Source of the DNA: an uncultured Clostridia bacterium
GTDB taxonomy: Bacteria > Bacillota > Clostridia > Lachnospirales > CAG-274
Reading direction: 5' to 3'
Assembly (NCBI GenBank): GCA_947627425.1
Contig: CANQVZ010000003.1
Location: 25,659-89,658, forward strand
DNA length: 64,000 nucleotides
Program-made: the position numbers and the translations under genes
Part shown: positions 36,621 through 45,662 of the stretch, in pieces
Layout of the letters: each line of letters starts with the position of its first letter
How positions within the stretch are numbered: position 1 is the first letter of the stretch
The notes under the pieces: generated by a model
Told to the model about the DNA's origin: nothing
The model's database searches: none
The model's input: only the letters and a program-made list of their open reading frames with translations

Positions 36621-38294
36621 ATGGTAATAAGCTGTAAAAATATAAAAATCACGGCGATTTTTTTAATAATTGCGCTTATCATGCCCTTTGGAACACGTGC
36701 TTTTGCCGATACACAAAGTACGCAGTATGCCTATACCGGTTTTTCGGGTATCTATCAGCAAATATGCGTAGGCGAAAAAGTTGTTTGCCGGGACGGCGAT
36801 AATTTCCTGCTGTCGGATATGCCCGCTTCCGAACCGAGCGCGCAATTCCTGCCGAGAGATATGGGAGACGGAAGCTATGCTTTTGAGAATCGTTCGACCG
36901 AGAAAAGAATAGCAGCCGCAGGAGCCGGCGAGGAGCTTCCGGCAACGCTCTATAATATCAGAAAATATCTGAATCCAAACCCCAACAGCTATGCAGGCTT
37001 GAATGACAACACTCAGCATTGGGTATTGGAAAAAGCCGAAGGAGATAACAAATACTGCTTAAAAAGCCTAAATAATGACCTCTACATGGGTGTTTCCGAA
37101 GATAATAAATTAATAGCCGTAGCAAGTGATAAAAAAGTGATCTTTACATTTGTACCCTTATATGATGAAAGTCCGTTATACTTGCTTTCGATAAATCCCG
37201 GTTATGAAAGGCTCAGCGATTTACAGCGTAAACGATTGGAGCGCGTTTATGAAAGCGTAGCGGGAGATGTGTTTGAACAAAGCGGGGACTATGCCGAGGG
37301 AAATAATCCCAAATCAACGCCCCGCGCAAAAATTGACGATATTTACAGGCAAGTTTCGGAAAAGGGCAATGATCCGGACACCTGTTTTTCTAAATTAAAC
37401 AGCTATATTAAGCTTGGTAACGCGTTTGTAACCATACAGCTTCAGAGTAATTTATATATCAGCAGGGAGCTGCCTTGGACCAAAGGTAATTACAGTAAGA
37501 TCATATCAAACGGGAAGGACTTGCCGGAGCAGAGCAATGATGACAGTCAAAGGTATGAATGTACTGTCGAGATCTACAATATAAATGATGAATTGGAACA
37601 AGAGATCAAAATGACAATTACGGATAACGGCCGGAAGGTAATAACAAATGCAAGAATGTTTGCCGATATTTTTCCGCGTATTCCTTATGTTCTGCGCAAA
37701 AATATCAAATATGTATCGTGCTATAAGTCCTCCTCCGGCAAATTTTTATCCGATCTCAATACTATACAAATTGCGTTGGCGGCAGGCTGTACCGAAGATT
37801 CAATGCTTTATTCGCTCGTTCATGAATTGGGTCATAGTATAGACAGGGGTTATGGCAAAGGCTATCACTTCTCAAGTCACGGCGAGTGGGAAGAAGCCAG
37901 AAATCAAGACATTTTTTCGGTTTCCAATTATGCCGATGAAAATAATCACGAAAGCTTTGCCGAATTTTGCAGATTTTATTTTTCCGCCTATACCAATAAG
38001 GACTGGGCGAGAGCATTGGAGATACTTTGCCCGAATCAATATGAATTATTCAAGCGCGTTCGTATGGAGTATCTGGACGGATATACGCTATGGTATGACG
38101 GAGAGCCCGGCGATGTGAACGGTGACGGAGAAATAACGCTTGCCGACGCTGTTCTAACGCTCAGATTTGCCACGGGTGCAGACTTGGGCGGTGCCGAGTT
38201 TATAGAAAGCGCGGCAGATGTTTCGGGCGACGGCTCCGTGACCGTTGATGACGCAGCCGCAATACTCAGAATAGCTATGAATGCAAGTATATAA
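36621..38294 (+). CDS. Secreted zinc-metallopeptidase-like protein with ricin-like N-terminal domain and C-terminal dockerin
   Basis: Signal peptide; HELGH (LVHELGHSIDRGYG) motif; C-terminal GDVNGDGEITLADAVLTLRFATG / ADVSGDGSVTVDDAAAILRIA dockerin repeats. Confidence 0.85.
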   Translation: MVISCKNIKITAIFLIIALIMPFGTRAFADTQSTQYAYTGFSGIYQQICVGEKVVCRDGDNFLLSDMPASEPSAQFLPRDMGDGSYAFENRSTEKRIAAAGAGEELPATLYNIRKYLNPNPNSYAGLNDNTQHWVLEKAEGDNKYCLKSLNNDLYMGVSEDNKLIAVASDKKVIFTFVPLYDESPLYLLSINPGYERLSDLQRKRLERVYESVAGDVFEQSGDYAEGNNPKSTPRAKIDDIYRQVSEKGNDPDTCFSKLNSYIKLGNAFVTIQLQSNLYISRELPWTKGNYSKIISNGKDLPEQSNDDSQRYECTVEIYNINDELEQEIKMTITDNGRKVITNARMFADIFPRIPYVLRKNIKYVSCYKSSSGKFLSDLNTIQIALAAGCTEDSMLYSLVHELGHSIDRGYGKGYHFSSHGEWEEARNQDIFSVSNYADENNHESFAEFCRFYFSAYTNKDWARALEILCPNQYELFKRVRMEYLDGYTLWYDGEPGDVNGDGEITLADAVLTLRFATGADLGGAEFIESAADVSGDGSVTVDDAAAILRIAMNASI

Positions 38295-38368
38295 GCTTAC
38301 AGCCAAATCGATTTATATGAAATGCGCACTCTGTATATTTTATTTGTAGGTATGTGCGCTTTGCAGGC

Positions 38369-38401
38369 TAACCGTCTTGACAAGTCAAGGCGGTTTTTTG
38401 C
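38369..38401 (+). terminator. Terminator
   Basis: CCGTCTTGACAAGTCAAGGCGGTTTTTT. Confidence 0.8.
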
Positions 38402-38561
38402 TGCAAGCTCCGACAATACCGCACGCCCTATAAAATTAACAACTTTATTACAAAAATACAATTGATATTTATGCAGAAATCTGTTATAGTATATGTGTAT
38501 AAATATTGCGGAGAGCATCCGCCTTTATATCAATAAAAATACATACAGCGAGGTAATAAAA

Positions 38562-39281
38562 ATGGAAAAGCTTGATCTACTCTATGTGGGCAAGGCAAAA
38601 AAGGTGTTTTCTACGGAGGACCCCACGCTTTGCATATTTGAATACAAGGACGATGCCACAGCCTTCAACGGACTTAAAAAGGGCTCGTTCGAGGGCAAGG
38701 GCATAATAAACAATCAAATGGCAAACTTCATTTTCAGACTTCTCGAAAAAGAGGGCATAAAGACGCACCTTGTGGAGGAGCTTTCTCCGCGGGAAACGCT
38801 TGTCAAAAAGGTGGATATAATACCCCTTGAGGTGATAGTAAGAAATATTGCGGCAGGCTCCTTCTCAAAGAGATACGGAGTGGAGGAGGGTACGCCCTTC
38901 GTTTCGCCCACCCTTGAATTCAGCTACAAAAACGACGAGCTGGGCGATCCCCTCATAAACGACTATCAGGCAATAGCCCTTGGAGTGGTGACAAGAGAGG
39001 ACATAGATGTTATATCCGACATAGCCTTCAAGGTGAATGAAGGACTTAAAAAGATATTTATGAACATAGGCATAAAGCTTGTGGATTTCAAGATAGAGCT
39101 GGGCAGGACGGCGGACGGCGACATAGTGCTTGCCGACGAGATAAGCCCCGACACCTGCCGTCTGTGGGACGCAGAGACCAACAAGAAGCTTGATAAGGAC
39201 AGATTCAGACTGGATCTCGGAGAGTTCGGCGATGTATACAGAGAGGTATGGGGAAGACTTACTCAATACTACGGAAAGTAA
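38562..39281 (+). CDS. purC: Phosphoribosylaminoimidazole-succinocarboxamide synthase
   Basis: MEKLDLLYVGKAKKVF; EVIVRNIAAGSFSKRYG; start corrected to 38562. Confidence 0.96.
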   Translation: MEKLDLLYVGKAKKVFSTEDPTLCIFEYKDDATAFNGLKKGSFEGKGIINNQMANFIFRLLEKEGIKTHLVEELSPRETLVKKVDIIPLEVIVRNIAAGSFSKRYGVEEGTPFVSPTLEFSYKNDELGDPLINDYQAIALGVVTREDIDVISDIAFKVNEGLKKIFMNIGIKLVDFKIELGRTADGDIVLADEISPDTCRLWDAETNKKLDKDRFRLDLGEFGDVYREVWGRLTQYYGK

Positions 39282-39303
39282 AGCTCATTCGGAGGTATGA
39301 ATA

Positions 39304-40686
39304 ATGGCTAAACTTCATGAGGAATGCGGTGTGTTCGGCATTTACGATCCCGAAGGCAATCCCGCAGTTACTACTTATTACGGACTTGTTGCCCTGCAGC
39401 ACAGAGGACAGGAGGGCTGCGGCATAGCCGTAAACAGGGACAGAGAGATATATCATCACAAGGACCAAGGGCTTGTGAACGAGGTTTTCGATGAGGAAAA
39501 GCTCGAAAAGCTCAAGGGCAGGATGGCAATAGGTCATGTGAGATACTCCACGGCGGGAGGCTCATTGAGAGAGAACGTACAGCCCCTTGTGCTGAGATAT
39601 GTAAAGGGACAGCTTGCCATAAGCCACAACGGCAACATTACAAACGCTGCGGAGATACGCTCCAAGCTCGAGAGAAACGGCGCTATATTCCAGACCACGG
39701 CGGACACGGAGATAATAGCCTATCTCATAGCAAGAGAGAGGATAAATTCGGGCTCTATAGAAAAGGCGGTCAAGAACGCCATGAAGCTTCTTAAGGGCGC
39801 TTTTTCGCTCATAGTGATGAGCCCCAACAAAATGGTGGCGGCAAGAGACCCCTGGGGCTTCAGACCGCTTTCGCTGGGCAAGAGGGACAACGCCATAATT
39901 TTTTCAAGCGAGACCTGCGCCTTTGATGCCATAGACGCGGAATTTGTAAGAGATGTCACTCCCGGCGAGATAATAACAATAGAGGACGGCGAAATGCGCA
40001 GCGACACGGAGCTTTGCGGCCGGCAAAAGACGAGCCTGTGCATATTCGAGCATATATATTTTGCACGCCCCGACAGCGCCATAGCGGGCGAGGTGGTGCA
40101 CGAATGCCGCAAGAGGGCGGGCGCTTTTCTTGCAAAGCAGTCGCCCGTGGAGGCGGACATAGTCATAGGCGTGCCCGATTCGGGACTTTCCGCGGCTCAG
40201 GGCTATTCCGAGGAAAGCGGCATACCCATAGACACGGGCTTTATAAAGAACAAATACATAGCCCGTACCTTCATAAAGCCCACGCAGTCCGACAGAGAGA
40301 TAGCCGTTAAGCTAAAGCTTAATGTGCTCAAGAGCGCAGTAAACGGCAAGAGAGTCATAATGGTGGACGACAGCATAGTAAGAGGCACAACGAGCGAGAG
40401 AATAGTCAGCCTTTTAAGAGATGCGGGCGCAAAGGAAGTGCACGTGAGAGTTTCCGCTCCGCCCTTCACATGGCCCTGCTTCTTCGGTACGGACATACCC
40501 GACAGGGACCAGCTCATTGCCAACAGCCACACCATAGAGGAAACGGCAAAGATAATAAATGCCGACAGCCTCGACTATCTCAGCATTGAAAATCTGCATA
40601 AGATAGCGCCCAACAGCAACTGCGGCTTCTGCGACGCCTGCTTCACGGGCAACTACAATGTAGATGTAGAGCATCTGCTGAAGTAA
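39304..40686 (+). CDS. purF: Amidophosphoribosyltransferase
   Basis: ECGVFGIYDPEGNPAV; VMVDDSIVRGTTSERIV. Confidence 0.97.
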   Translation: MAKLHEECGVFGIYDPEGNPAVTTYYGLVALQHRGQEGCGIAVNRDREIYHHKDQGLVNEVFDEEKLEKLKGRMAIGHVRYSTAGGSLRENVQPLVLRYVKGQLAISHNGNITNAAEIRSKLERNGAIFQTTADTEIIAYLIARERINSGSIEKAVKNAMKLLKGAFSLIVMSPNKMVAARDPWGFRPLSLGKRDNAIIFSSETCAFDAIDAEFVRDVTPGEIITIEDGEMRSDTELCGRQKTSLCIFEHIYFARPDSAIAGEVVHECRKRAGAFLAKQSPVEADIVIGVPDSGLSAAQGYSEESGIPIDTGFIKNKYIARTFIKPTQSDREIAVKLKLNVLKSAVNGKRVIMVDDSIVRGTTSERIVSLLRDAGAKEVHVRVSAPPFTWPCFFGTDIPDRDQLIANSHTIEETAKIINADSLDYLSIENLHKIAPNSNCGFCDACFTGNYNVDVEHLLK

Positions 40687-40702
40687 AAAACGGAGGATAA
40701 AT

Positions 40703-42133
40703 ATGAAAAACGAATACGAAAGCCCCCTCAATTCCAGATATGCAAGCGAAGAAATGAAAGCCATATTTTCGCCCGATATGAAGTTCAGAACATGGCGAAG
40801 ACTGTGGATAGCGCTTGCCGAAGCGGAGAAGGAGCTGGGACTTGACATAACACAGGAACAGATAGACGAGCTTAAGGCTCATAAGGACGATATAAATTAC
40901 GAGGAGGCGCAGGAGAGAGAAAAGCTGGTGCGCCACGATGTTATGTCGCACGTGTACGCCTACGGTCTGCAATGCCCAAAGGCAAAGGGTATAATACACC
41001 TCGGTGCCACGAGCTGTTATGTGGGCGACAACACGGATGTCATAATTATGGTGGAGGCAATGAAGCTCATACGCTCAAAGGTACTCTCCGTCATAAATAA
41101 GCTTTCGGCATTCGCCATGGAATATAAGGATATGCCGACTCTTGGCTTCACTCATTTTCAGGCAGCACAGCCCACCACAGTGGGCAAGAGAGCCTGCCTC
41201 TGGATACAGGACCTCATGATGGATCTGGAGCAGATAGATTTTGTGCTTTCAAGTGCCAAGCTTTTGGGCTCAAAAGGCACAACGGGCACACAGGCATCGT
41301 TCATGGAGCTTTTTGAGGGCGACACGGACAAGGTAAAAAGGCTCGACCAAATGATATCAGAAAAGCTCGGCTACAGCGGTGTGTTTGCTGTCAGCGGACA
41401 GACCTATACCAGAAAGCTGGATTCCATATTCCTGAATGTGCTTAGCGGTATAGCGCAGAGCTGTACAAAGTTTTCAAACGATATGCGCCTTTTGCAGCAC
41501 CTCAAGGAAATGGAGGAGCCTTTTGAGAAAAACCAGATAGGCTCTTCCGCCATGGCTTACAAGAGAAATCCCATGAGAAGCGAGAGGATAGCCTCTCTTG
41601 CAAGATATATCATAGCCGATGCGCTCAATCCCGCTATCACGGCTTCGGCGCAGTGGTTCGAGAGGACGCTTGACGACAGCGCAAACAAGCGTATAGCAGT
41701 ACCCGAGGCATTCCTTGCCTGCGACGCCATACTCAATATATATCTCAATGTTGCGGGCGGACTTGTGGTCTATCCCAAGGTCATAGAGCGCAGACTTATG
41801 GAGGAGCTGCCCTTCATGGCTACCGAGAACATAATGATGGACGCCGTTAAGAGAGGCGGCGACAGACAGGAGCTCCACGAGAGGATAAGAGAGCTTTCGA
41901 TGGAGGCGGCAGCCGTTGTTAAACAGGAGGGCGGAAAGAACGACCTTATGGAGAGGATAGCCAAGGAGCCAATGTTTGGCATGAGCCTTGAAGACCTTTA
42001 CAAGGTGCTGGAGCCAAAGAACTTTGTGGGCAGGGCGCCTCAGCAGGTCGAGGAATATATAAGGGAGCAGGTACAGCCTGTTCTGGACAAGAATAAGCAG
42101 AGCCTCATAGGCGATGCCGAATTGACTGTCTAA
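40703..42133 (+). CDS. purB: Adenylosuccinate lyase
   Basis: GSSAMAYKRNPMRSERI; HLGATSCYVGDNTD. Confidence 0.97.
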   Translation: MKNEYESPLNSRYASEEMKAIFSPDMKFRTWRRLWIALAEAEKELGLDITQEQIDELKAHKDDINYEEAQEREKLVRHDVMSHVYAYGLQCPKAKGIIHLGATSCYVGDNTDVIIMVEAMKLIRSKVLSVINKLSAFAMEYKDMPTLGFTHFQAAQPTTVGKRACLWIQDLMMDLEQIDFVLSSAKLLGSKGTTGTQASFMELFEGDTDKVKRLDQMISEKLGYSGVFAVSGQTYTRKLDSIFLNVLSGIAQSCTKFSNDMRLLQHLKEMEEPFEKNQIGSSAMAYKRNPMRSERIASLARYIIADALNPAITASAQWFERTLDDSANKRIAVPEAFLACDAILNIYLNVAGGLVVYPKVIERRLMEELPFMATENIMMDAVKRGGDRQELHERIRELSMEAAAVVKQEGGKNDLMERIAKEPMFGMSLEDLYKVLEPKNFVGRAPQQVEEYIREQVQPVLDKNKQSLIGDAELTV

Positions 42134-42147
42134 AGGGAGGTTTTTAT

Positions 42148-43419
42148 ATGATAAGAGCTATTGTGGGCGCCAACTGGGGCGACGAGGGCAAGGGCAAGAT
42201 AACGGATATGTGCGCGGACAGCTCCGACATAGTTGTCAGATTTCAGGGCGGAGCCAACGCAGGACACACCATCATAAACGACAAGGGACGCTTTGCCCTG
42301 CATCAGCTTCCCAGCGGTGTTTTTCACGAGCATATAACAAATGTCATCGCAAACGGAGTTGCGCTCAATGTCGCCTCGCTTAAGGAGGAAATAAAGCAGC
42401 TTACGGACGCGGGAATCAAGTTTAATCTGCTCATAAGCGACAAGGCGCAGGTGCTCATGCCTCATCATGTGCTCATGGATGTGTACGAGGAGGAAAGACT
42501 GGGCGACAAGAAATTCGGCTCTACAAAGAGCGGTATAGCGCCCTTCTTTGCCGACAAGTATTCCAAGACCGGCGTGCAGGTGTGGGAGCTTTATGATGAG
42601 GAATTTTTGCTCGAAAAGCTCAAGACAATGTATGAAAAGGTAAATATACAGTTCAAGTACCTCTATGACAAGGAGCCTGTGGACTATATGGAGGTATTCG
42701 ATATATTGAAGGGCTATGCGGAGTTTATAAAGCCCCATGTCACAGATACCTCAAGGTTTCTGAGGAACGCAATAAAAGAGGGAAAGAATATACTTCTCGA
42801 GGGGCAGCTGGGTTCTCTCAAGGACACTGACCATGGCATTTATCCCTATGTCACAAGCTCGTCTACGCTTGCGGGCTATTCCGCAGTGGGCGCAGGCATA
42901 CCGCCCTATGAGATAAAGAACATAACCGTCATAACAAAGGCTTATTCCTCCGCAGTGGGCGCAGGTCCCTTTGTGACCGAGCTTTTCGGCGATGAAGCCG
43001 ACGAGCTGAGGAGAAGAGGCGGCGACAAGGGCGAGTTCGGCGCCACGACGGGCAGACCCAGGAGAGTGGGCTATTTTGACGCCGTTGCCACGCGCTACGG
43101 CTGCGAGATACAGGGCGCAACGGAGGTATGTATGACCTGTCTTGACGTGCTCAGCTATATGGACACACTCCACATCTGCACGGGCTATGAATATGATGGC
43201 AAGGTATATAAGGACTTCCTCACCACCGATAAGCTCTATAAGTCAAAGCCCGTATATGAAACTCTCCCCGGCTGGAAAAGCGACATAAGGGGCATAAAGA
43301 GCTATGACGAGCTGCCGAAGGAGGCTAAGGCTTATGTGGAATTTATAGAAAAGGAGCTGGGCGTAAAGATATCTATGGTCAGCAACGGACCCAAGAGAGA
43401 GGAAATATTATATAGATAA
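42148..43419 (+). CDS. purA: Adenylosuccinate synthase
   Basis: VGANWGDEGKGKITD; GGANAGHTI; TTGRPRRVGYFD. Confidence 0.97.
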   Translation: MIRAIVGANWGDEGKGKITDMCADSSDIVVRFQGGANAGHTIINDKGRFALHQLPSGVFHEHITNVIANGVALNVASLKEEIKQLTDAGIKFNLLISDKAQVLMPHHVLMDVYEEERLGDKKFGSTKSGIAPFFADKYSKTGVQVWELYDEEFLLEKLKTMYEKVNIQFKYLYDKEPVDYMEVFDILKGYAEFIKPHVTDTSRFLRNAIKEGKNILLEGQLGSLKDTDHGIYPYVTSSSTLAGYSAVGAGIPPYEIKNITVITKAYSSAVGAGPFVTELFGDEADELRRRGGDKGEFGATTGRPRRVGYFDAVATRYGCEIQGATEVCMTCLDVLSYMDTLHICTGYEYDGKVYKDFLTTDKLYKSKPVYETLPGWKSDIRGIKSYDELPKEAKAYVEFIEKELGVKISMVSNGPKREEILYR

Positions 43420-43494
43420 ATTGCACAAAATATAAATCAAAAATCGGTATAATTATACAGATTAAATAAAAAAAGGCAAAATTCAATTTTGTTG

Positions 43495-43523
43495 TTGACA
43501 TTTCAAATTTATGTGAGTATAAT
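43495..43523 (+). promoter_or_regulatory. Consensus promoter of glnA
   Basis: TTGACA (43495-43500), 17-nt spacer, TATAAT (43518-43523). Confidence 0.85.
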
Positions 43524-43537
43524 AATTTACATAACAA

Positions 43538-43579
43538 GGGTGTTTGGATACTGTGTATCCAAGCACCCGTTTTGTTTTT
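43538..43579 (+). terminator. Putative leader attenuator hairpin of glnA
   Basis: GGGTGTTTGGATAC-TGT-GTATCCAAGCACCC followed by GTTTTGTTTTT, between promoter and glnA start. Confidence 0.7.
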
Positions 43580-43647
43580 GCAAAAGCAAAAGCGGGCAAT
43601 ACCCGCCGAAAATTTCTAAGTTTTTTAAATCGGAAGGAGACTTTAAA

Positions 43648-44982
43648 ATGGCTAAGTACACAAAGGAACAGATCATAAAGATCTGTGATGAAAACGATGT
43701 TGAGTTTATAAGACTTCAGTTTATCGATGTTCTGGGCATACCCAAGAATGTTGCCGTCACTCGCTCGCAGCTTGAAAAGGTGCTTGAGGACGGTATGATG
43801 TTCGACGGTTCTTCAATAGAGGGCTTCGCAAGAATAGAGGAGTCCGATATGTACTTAAGACCCGACCTCGATACATTCGTTATATATCCCTGGAGACCTC
43901 AGAAGGGAAAGGTTGCCAGATTTATATGCGATGTTTACGACAGCAAGAACGAGGTGCCTTTTGAGGGCGACCCCAGAGGCATACTTAAAAGACAGATGGC
44001 AGAGGCTGAAAAGCTTGGCTATACATTCAATGTAGGTAATGAGTGCGAGTTCTTCTTATTCAAAACAGACGACGAAGGCAGACCTACGACCGACACAAAC
44101 GACGAGGCAGGCTACTTCGACCTTGACCCCGTAGACCTCGGCACGGACGCAAGAAGGGATATCTGCCTTACGCTTGAGGCAATGGGCTTTGAGATCGAGG
44201 CATCTCACCATGAGGTTGCAGAGGGTCAGCACGAAATAGATTTCAAGTACGCAGATGCTCTTACAACTGCCGACAATGTTGTTACATTCAGACTTGTAGT
44301 TAAGACTATTGCAAAGAAGTACGGTCTTCACGCTACATTCATTCCCAAGCCTATATTTGGTATAAACGGTTCGGGTATGCACACTAATATGTCGCTTTTC
44401 AAGGACGGCAAGAACGCATTCTTCGATCCTACTACGGAGCTTCAGCTCTCCGATACCGCTTACAGCTTCATAGCAGGTGTGCTTAAGCACGTTGCGGGCA
44501 TCACGGCTGTTACGAATCCCCTTGTAAACTCCTACAAGAGACTTGTACCCGGCTATGAGGCTCCCTGCTACATTGCTTGGTCTGCATCAAACAGAACCGA
44601 TATCATAAGAATACCCGCTTCAAGAGGCGCAGGCACAAGAATTGAGCTCAGAAGTCCCGACCCGTCAACTAACCCGTATCTTTGCCTTGCTTGCTGTCTT
44701 GCGGCAGGTCTTGACGGTATCAAGAATAATCTTCCCGCTCCCGAGAGCGTAGATGTAAACCTCTTCAGGTCTACTCAGGAGGAAAGAGACGAGCTTGGCG
44801 TTAAGAACCTTCCCGGCAACCTTTATGAGGCGCTCAGAGTTATGGAGGAGGACGGACTTGTTAAGGAGGTTCTCGGAAAGCACGCTTATAAGGCGTTCTA
44901 TAAGTCAAAGATGGCTGAATGGGATTCGTTCAGAATGTTCGTAAGCCAGTGGGAGATCGATAATTATTTGAGCGTATATTGA
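43648..44982 (+). CDS. glnA: Glutamine synthetase type I
   Basis: [50 protein letters not shown]. Start corrected to 43648. Confidence 0.97.
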   Translation: MAKYTKEQIIKICDENDVEFIRLQFIDVLGIPKNVAVTRSQLEKVLEDGMMFDGSSIEGFARIEESDMYLRPDLDTFVIYPWRPQKGKVARFICDVYDSKNEVPFEGDPRGILKRQMAEAEKLGYTFNVGNECEFFLFKTDDEGRPTTDTNDEAGYFDLDPVDLGTDARRDICLTLEAMGFEIEASHHEVAEGQHEIDFKYADALTTADNVVTFRLVVKTIAKKYGLHATFIPKPIFGINGSGMHTNMSLFKDGKNAFFDPTTELQLSDTAYSFIAGVLKHVAGITAVTNPLVNSYKRLVPGYEAPCYIAWSASNRTDIIRIPASRGAGTRIELRSPDPSTNPYLCLACCLAAGLDGIKNNLPAPESVDVNLFRSTQEERDELGVKNLPGNLYEALRVMEEDGLVKEVLGKHAYKAFYKSKMAEWDSFRMFVSQWEIDNYLSVY

Positions 44983-45009
44983 TGCTATGTCAATATACTT
45001 TATATAAAG

Positions 45010-45039
45010 GAAACGGCTCGTCTGAGCCGTTTCTTTTTA
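45010..45039 (+). terminator. Terminator after glnA
   Basis: GAAACGGCTCGTCTGAGCCGTTTCTTTTT. Confidence 0.88.
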
Positions 45040-45149
45040 TATTAACTTCTTTAATTTTAAAGAAGTTAATGATTTTTTGTTTTACTTTTAAAAAAGTAAG
45101 TAAAATCTTTATCTTTATTTTTTTTACAAAATTTTTTCTCTTATTTTTG

Positions 45150-45460
45150 CGCACAAAAAGAAGCAAAAAGCGTGTTCAGAACTTTCCCTACGGGAAAGCG
45201 ATGCCTTACGGCATCGTCGGATACTTCTTCCGATTCAAAGGGCGTTTCCGATATTCCACACCCCTCACGACTTTTGTGCCCCATCGGTTTGTGGAATTAA
45301 TACCGCACAGAAGAGTTATTACAGTGCGAGCTATTTGCTCCCATTGCACCGAAAGATTTATCGGACAGCCGTTAGGCTGGTTTTCGGCGAAGCCGAAAAT
45401 GCTGATGCCCCTGCGGGGCAGACTAGCAGCTCGCACAAGCAGACATCCGGTATATATCCC
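45150..45460 (-). ncRNA. Candidate structured RNA element, copy A (with nested repeat module)
   Basis: Minus strand ATATACCGGATGTCTGC...GTGCGAGCT...AGCTCGCACTGTAATAACTCTTCTGTGCGGTATTAATTCCACAAACCGATGGGGCACAAAAGTCGTGAGGGGTGTGG...CGCTTTTTGCTTCTTTTTGTGCGCAAAAA. Confidence 0.6.
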
Positions 45461-45461
45461 C

Positions 45462-45652
45462 CTCAGTCGCCCTGTGGGCGCCAGCTCCCCCACAGGTGGA
45501 GCCAAGAGGTAGAGGTAGGTTGCCACTTAATTCTCGGCTCCCCCGTTGGGGGAGCTGTCAGGCAATGCCTGACTGAGGGGGAGTGGGCGTGCCTTGGTTG
45601 CATGGGCGAGCAGTTTTGCGAAGCAAAACGACCAGCCATTGCACGCCCGTTT
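45462..45652. repeat. Composite palindromic repeats (CCCTCAGTC...AGCTCCCCC and GGGCGTGC...GCACGCCC families)
   Basis: CCCCCTCAGTCGCCCTGTGGGCGCCAGCTCCCCC and inverted GGGGGAGCTGTCAGGCAATGCCTGACTGAGGGGG; 45585-45652 is a near reverse complement of ~6494-6560. Confidence 0.8.
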
Positions 45653-45662
45653 ATAACATTTC

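Noticed and set aside
38300-38560. Purine-type riboswitch upstream of purC
   Set aside because: Only a GCGCAC...GTGCGC palindrome and a terminator belonging to the preceding gene; no purine or PRPP aptamer core recognised.
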